Origin: Devosiaceae bacterium
Lineage (GTDB): Bacteria > Pseudomonadota > Alphaproteobacteria > Rhizobiales > Devosiaceae
Reading direction: 5' to 3'
Assembly (NCBI GenBank): GCA_021648375.1
Contig: JAKISW010000050.1
Coordinates: forward strand, 1-16,182
Length of the DNA: 16,182 nucleotides
Shown here: positions 13,319 to 16,182 of the stretch, piece by piece
How positions within the stretch are numbered: position 1 is the first letter of the stretch
How the letters are laid out: the number at the start of each line of letters is the position of its first letter
Position numbers and translations under genes: made by a program
The notes under the pieces: generated by a model
Told to the model about the DNA's origin: nothing
The model's input: the letters and a program-made list of their open reading frames with translations, nothing else
The model's database searches: none

Positions 13319-14041
13319 TTACTCCATCACTTTCAATAAAATCACATTGTTCTGCAGCCATATCTGAACCGGTTTTCCAAATATTTCCGGCTCGATATCC
13401 TGTGCAGATTTATAAAAGCCCCCGACAACCACCAATTCCGCCTCAAAGCGCGAGCAAAAAATTCGCGCATTTTCATTACCGGTTGAACCGGCAATGGCCC
13501 GACCGCGCAAGGTGCCATAAATATGAATCGAACCACCGGCAATTATTTCGGCACCGGAAGCAACAGATCCGGTTACGCTAACATCACCATCGGGAAAAAA
13601 TATCGCCTGCCCTGAGCGAACCGGGCTGTTCATCATCAGGGAGTTTACTTTGTTTTTGCCCTCTGGTTTTTGAGAGCCTGTGGCCCTTGTGAGGGACTTT
13701 ACTGTTTCGATTTCCTGACGATGGCTACCCCCTGGAAGCGGGTCGAGACCTTTTGGCAGCCATTCCGGCTTGACCCCCTCAACGCTTATCAGACGAAAAT
13801 GGGCAGCTTGAAAACGAGCCAGAAGGGCCTCAAAATCCCCTCTGGAGATCGAGATTTTTGAACAATCAAGAATGAGGGGCTTACTGGCAAAAAAATCGGG
13901 TGCTTTTTTTACCCACGCATCAAGATCACGCAGCCAGTTATCGATTGGCGCGGTGGGGCAAATTACAAAGGCCAAAAACGAACGGCCTTGAAAACGAAAG
14001 GAATTTTGAGTTTGAGCAAGAACTGTCACAACAACCACCAT
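13319..14041 (-). CDS. minC: Septum-site determining protein MinC
   Basis: MinC inhibits FtsZ polymers away from midcell and is held at the membrane by MinD. The 240-residue product (from ATG 14041) has an N-terminal FtsZ-inhibiting domain (FRFQGRSFLAFVICP, FFASKPLILDCSKI), a variable linker around residues 105-140 and a C-terminal beta-helix: VRSGQAIFFPDGDVSVTG, GSIHIYGTLRGRAIAG, NARIFCSRFEAELV. A TTG three codons earlier (14050) is also possible. The start VVVVTVLAQTQ before the domain is unusual in lacking charged residues. A CtrA-like box is 33 bp upstream. Confidence 0.94.
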   Translation of the reverse strand: MVVVVTVLAQTQNSFRFQGRSFLAFVICPTAPIDNWLRDLDAWVKKAPDFFASKPLILDCSKISISRGDFEALLARFQAAHFRLISVEGVKPEWLPKGLDPLPGGSHRQEIETVKSLTRATGSQKPEGKNKVNSLMMNSPVRSGQAIFFPDGDVSVTGSVASGAEIIAGGSIHIYGTLRGRAIAGSTGNENARIFCSRFEAELVVVGGFYKSAQDIEPEIFGKPVQIWLQNNVILLKVME

Positions 14042-14074
14042 GGTGCCCAAACCATGGCCAACTTGGGTTGATAT

Positions 14075-14091
14075 GGTTAATTTAGGGTTAC
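14075..14091 (-). promoter_or_regulatory. CtrA-like binding site upstream of minC
   Basis: The minus strand reads GTAACCCTAAATTAACC, one mismatch from the alphaproteobacterial CtrA consensus TTAA-N7-TTAAC. It lies 33 bp before minC in the minC/ABC-transporter divergent spacer. From established work, CtrA controls minCDE in Sinorhizobium meliloti. Such sites occur by chance in AT-rich DNA, so confidence is limited. Confidence 0.4.
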
Positions 14092-14190
14092 CAGTTTAAT
14101 GATTTTTCTGGAATAGAATAATCGTGTTTGGCGGATTGGGTGTTATTCTGCTATTTGCCTATTTCACTGCCGCTCAAGAAAGAGATTTTG

Positions 14191-14919
14191 ATGTCCCAGC
14201 CACTGATAAAAACCACAAATGCCAACCTGCGCATGCAAAATGGCGATGTCGAATTACACATATTAAATGATATAAATCTGCAAGTTGATGCGGCGGAAGT
14301 TGTGGCAATTGTTGGACCTTCTGGCAGCGGAAAAACTTCCCTGCTAATGGTTTTGTCCGGACTGGAAAAAGCCACCAGCGGTAATATTTTTGTTGCCGAT
14401 CAGGACCTATCACAATTGAACGAAGATCAGCTGGCAATCTTTCGACGCAAAAATCTTGGTATTTTATTCCAGAATTTCCATCTGATTTCATCAATGTCAG
14501 CGCTGGAAAATGTTGCCCTGGCCTTAGAAATTGCCGAAACAGGCATTAGCCGCGCCAAAGTCCGCGATAGAGCCATCAAGGCCCTTAAAGATGTTGGTCT
14601 TGGTGAAAGAGTTAATCACCTGCCCTCTGCCCTTTCCGGAGGTGAGCAACAACGGGTGGGTCTGGCGCGGGCCATGGTTACAAAGCCGCGACTGTTATTG
14701 GCGGATGAGCCAACGGGGAACCTTGATCAGGATACGGGTGCTTTGGTAATTGAATTGATGTTTGATCTGGCCCGCAAACAAAATACAGCCGTAATGCTGA
14801 TAACCCATGACAATGCTCTGGCAAAAAGGGCTGACCGCACTTTGATCATGGATCATGGCCAGCTTTCCCAAAAGAAATCTACCGCTAAACAAGCCAAGCA
14901 AACAAAGGCAAAAACATGA
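14191..14919 (+). CDS. LolD/YbbA-type ABC transporter ATP-binding protein
   Basis: The 242-residue ATPase belongs to the MacB/LolD/YbbA group that works with FtsX-like permeases, many of which act as mechanotransmitters or lipid extractors instead of importers. Visible motifs: Walker A GPSGSGKT (42-49), Q-loop Gln94 in ILFQNFHLI, signature LSGGEQQRV (149-157), Walker B LLLADEPTGNLD (168-179) and switch His206. The C-terminal tail KKSTAKQAKQTKAKT is a lysine-rich extension with no motif. I chose ATG 14191, with AAGAAAGAG about eight bases upstream, over an ATG-like start 63 bp earlier whose extra residues are not family-like. Its stop overlaps the permease start. YbbA is favoured over LolD by the permease partner. 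Confidence 0.92.
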   Translation: MSQPLIKTTNANLRMQNGDVELHILNDINLQVDAAEVVAIVGPSGSGKTSLLMVLSGLEKATSGNIFVADQDLSQLNEDQLAIFRRKNLGILFQNFHLISSMSALENVALALEIAETGISRAKVRDRAIKALKDVGLGERVNHLPSALSGGEQQRVGLARAMVTKPRLLLADEPTGNLDQDTGALVIELMFDLARKQNTAVMLITHDNALAKRADRTLIMDHGQLSQKKSTAKQAKQTKAKT

Positions 14920-16182
14920 GAGTTTTGTTGGGCTGGATGCGGGTTGGTTTAATCGACCTGCGCGGAGATTTACGCCGATTTGGTATTTTGATCGCCTGTC
15001 TGGCTTTGGGCACCGGGGTAATCGCTGCCGTTGGCTCGGTCGGGGCGGGATTTATTTTTGCTGTCGAGCGAGACGCCACCACCATGATGGGGGGCGATCT
15101 GGAGGCGGCGCGCCCGGATAGGACCGCCAGCGAACAAGAGTTTGCTTTCTTAAAAACCTTTGGCGAAGTGGCGCGGGTAATTGATACAACGGCTCGCGGT
15201 GTCACACAAAACAACACCGCATTTTTGGATCTTTTGGCTGTGGGGGACAATTATCCCCTTCGCGGCAATGTCGTTGCCGATCAGCTGCCACAGGGAGAAA
15301 AACCTGCATCCCTGCTGGCTTTTGAAAACGGGGCATATGGCACAATTGTTGATGCAGTTCTTCTTGACCGGCTACAGGTTGAGATTGGCGACAGGTTTAA
15401 AATTTCCAATAGTGAGTTTGAAATCCGCGGAACTCTGACTTCTGTTCCCGATAGTGCCGTGCGGGGATTTCAACTTGGCCTGACCACTATGATTTCAGCA
15501 GAAGCATTTGACAGTTTGCAAGATTTACGGCCTCCCTTGCCCGGGCTTTTAACCCATTACCGATATAAAATCATTCTAACAGAAACCAGTTTTGAAGAAG
15601 CCAGTGCCGCAATTAAAACCCGCTTTGATGATGAAGAGTGGTCCGTAAAATCACCACGGGACGCTGCAGGAGATCTGGTGCATTTTTATGATCTGTTTTC
15701 CAGGTTTTTAATGATTGTAGGCCTTGCTTCACTGCTTGTTGGTGGGGTTGGGGTTTATAATGGGGTTTCTGCCTATATTGGCGAGCGCCAGCGCTCAATT
15801 GCCACCCTGCGCTCTCTTGGCGCAACATCGGGGCGCATTATGGTGCATTTTCTCACCCAGATTGCTGTTTTAAGCGCCATTGGCATTGGTATTGGAGTTT
15901 TGTTTGGTGCCCTGACTTCCCAATTGATTTTGCCCTATGTGGGCAATGCAATAAACGTTTCCTTACAGGCATTGATTGATCCGGCCTCTTTATATACCGC
16001 CGCTGGTTTTGGGGTTCTGGCAGCATTTGCATTTTCTTATCTGCCATTGATAAGTGCTCAAAAAATCTCCCCAGCAATGCTGTTTCGCTCTGCTGGCACG
16101 GTTCTGCCTGGATTGCAGATTTCCAACTTTAGGCAATCGCTAATATTATTGCCTGTAATCATTGCAGGGGCCGGGATATTTT
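14916..16182 (+). CDS. YbbP/FtsX-type ABC transporter permease (3' end beyond the window)
   Basis: From ATG 14916 the frame runs 422 codons to the window edge. It starts with a membrane segment (FGILIACLALGTGVIAAVGSV), then a periplasmic domain (about residues 45-255) beginning with MMGGDLEAARPDRTASEQE, typical of YbbP-like permeases. FtsX-domain membrane segments follow: FLMIVGLASLLVGGVGVYNG with the coupling sequence YIGERQRSIATLRSLGAT, then ILSAIG-like AVLSAIGIGIGVLFGAL and YTAAGFGVLAAFAFSYLP. YbbAP-type systems are often predicted to handle lipids or lysophospholipase-linked substrates; the substrate is unknown. AAAGG lies inside the ATPase gene and the ATGA overlap indicates coupling. 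YbbP proteins are about 800-850 residues, so about half is missing. Confidence 0.92.
   Translation, partial: MRVLLGWMRVGLIDLRGDLRRFGILIACLALGTGVIAAVGSVGAGFIFAVERDATTMMGGDLEAARPDRTASEQEFAFLKTFGEVARVIDTTARGVTQNNTAFLDLLAVGDNYPLRGNVVADQLPQGEKPASLLAFENGAYGTIVDAVLLDRLQVEIGDRFKISNSEFEIRGTLTSVPDSAVRGFQLGLTTMISAEAFDSLQDLRPPLPGLLTHYRYKIILTETSFEEASAAIKTRFDDEEWSVKSPRDAAGDLVHFYDLFSRFLMIVGLASLLVGGVGVYNGVSAYIGERQRSIATLRSLGATSGRIMVHFLTQIAVLSAIGIGIGVLFGALTSQLILPYVGNAINVSLQALIDPASLYTAAGFGVLAAFAFSYLPLISAQKISPAMLFRSAGTVLPGLQISNFRQSLILLPVIIAGAGIF

Noticed and set aside
1..16182. CRISPR array, toxin-antitoxin pair or phage-defence system
   Set aside because: No regularly spaced repeats and no recognisable defence genes were found; all substantial genes belong to housekeeping, envelope or RTX families.

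Overview
The window looks like chromosomal DNA of an AT-leaning alphaproteobacterium, most likely a member of the Hyphomicrobiales (Rhizobiales). This rests on gene order: small basic protein - murA - DUF2948 - hisD - UPF0262 - low-molecular-weight phosphatase - infA - maf - yacG - tRNA-Phe is a typical rhizobial block, and rnd - lptC - lptA - lptB is a second one. The organism assignment is inference from synteny and protein character; no 16S gene is present.

Left part (1-3145), accessory in character. A minus-strand RTX-type protein runs off the left edge; it has about seven beta-propeller-like units followed by calcium-binding nonapeptides. Divergent from it is a four-helix membrane protein with a LytTR DNA-binding domain. 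Next come a frameshifted remnant that reads like the end of an outer-membrane beta-barrel gene, a minus-strand tRNA-Thr(GGT) whose 3' end is duplicated 90 bp away, and a roughly 265-bp MITE-like element with perfect 24-bp terminal inverted repeats.

Middle part (3146-9123), the housekeeping block on the plus strand: small basic protein, murA (peptidoglycan), DUF2948, hisD (histidine), a single-chain fusion of UPF0262 with a tyrosine-phosphatase/ArsC-like domain, infA, maf, yacG and tRNA-Phe(GAA). Short motifs resembling the MITE end sit 41-49 nt before three of these genes. After the tRNA-Phe lies a gene-free stretch of about 540 bp that opens with five consecutive small hairpins.

Right part (9660-16182), envelope and division: rnd, then lptC-lptA-lptB (LPS transport to the outer membrane), convergent with minC-minD-minE on the minus strand (division-site placement). 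The rpoN gene usual after lptB in this group is not there. A CtrA-like box lies just upstream of minC. Divergent from minC is a LolD/YbbA-type ATPase translationally coupled to a YbbP/FtsX-type permease that is cut by the right edge.

The best candidates for novelty are the UPF0262-phosphatase fusion, the MITE and its relatives placed as gene leaders, the hairpin cluster behind tRNA-Phe, and the seven-unit RTX protein facing a membrane LytTR regulator. No transposase, CRISPR array or complete mobile element was seen.
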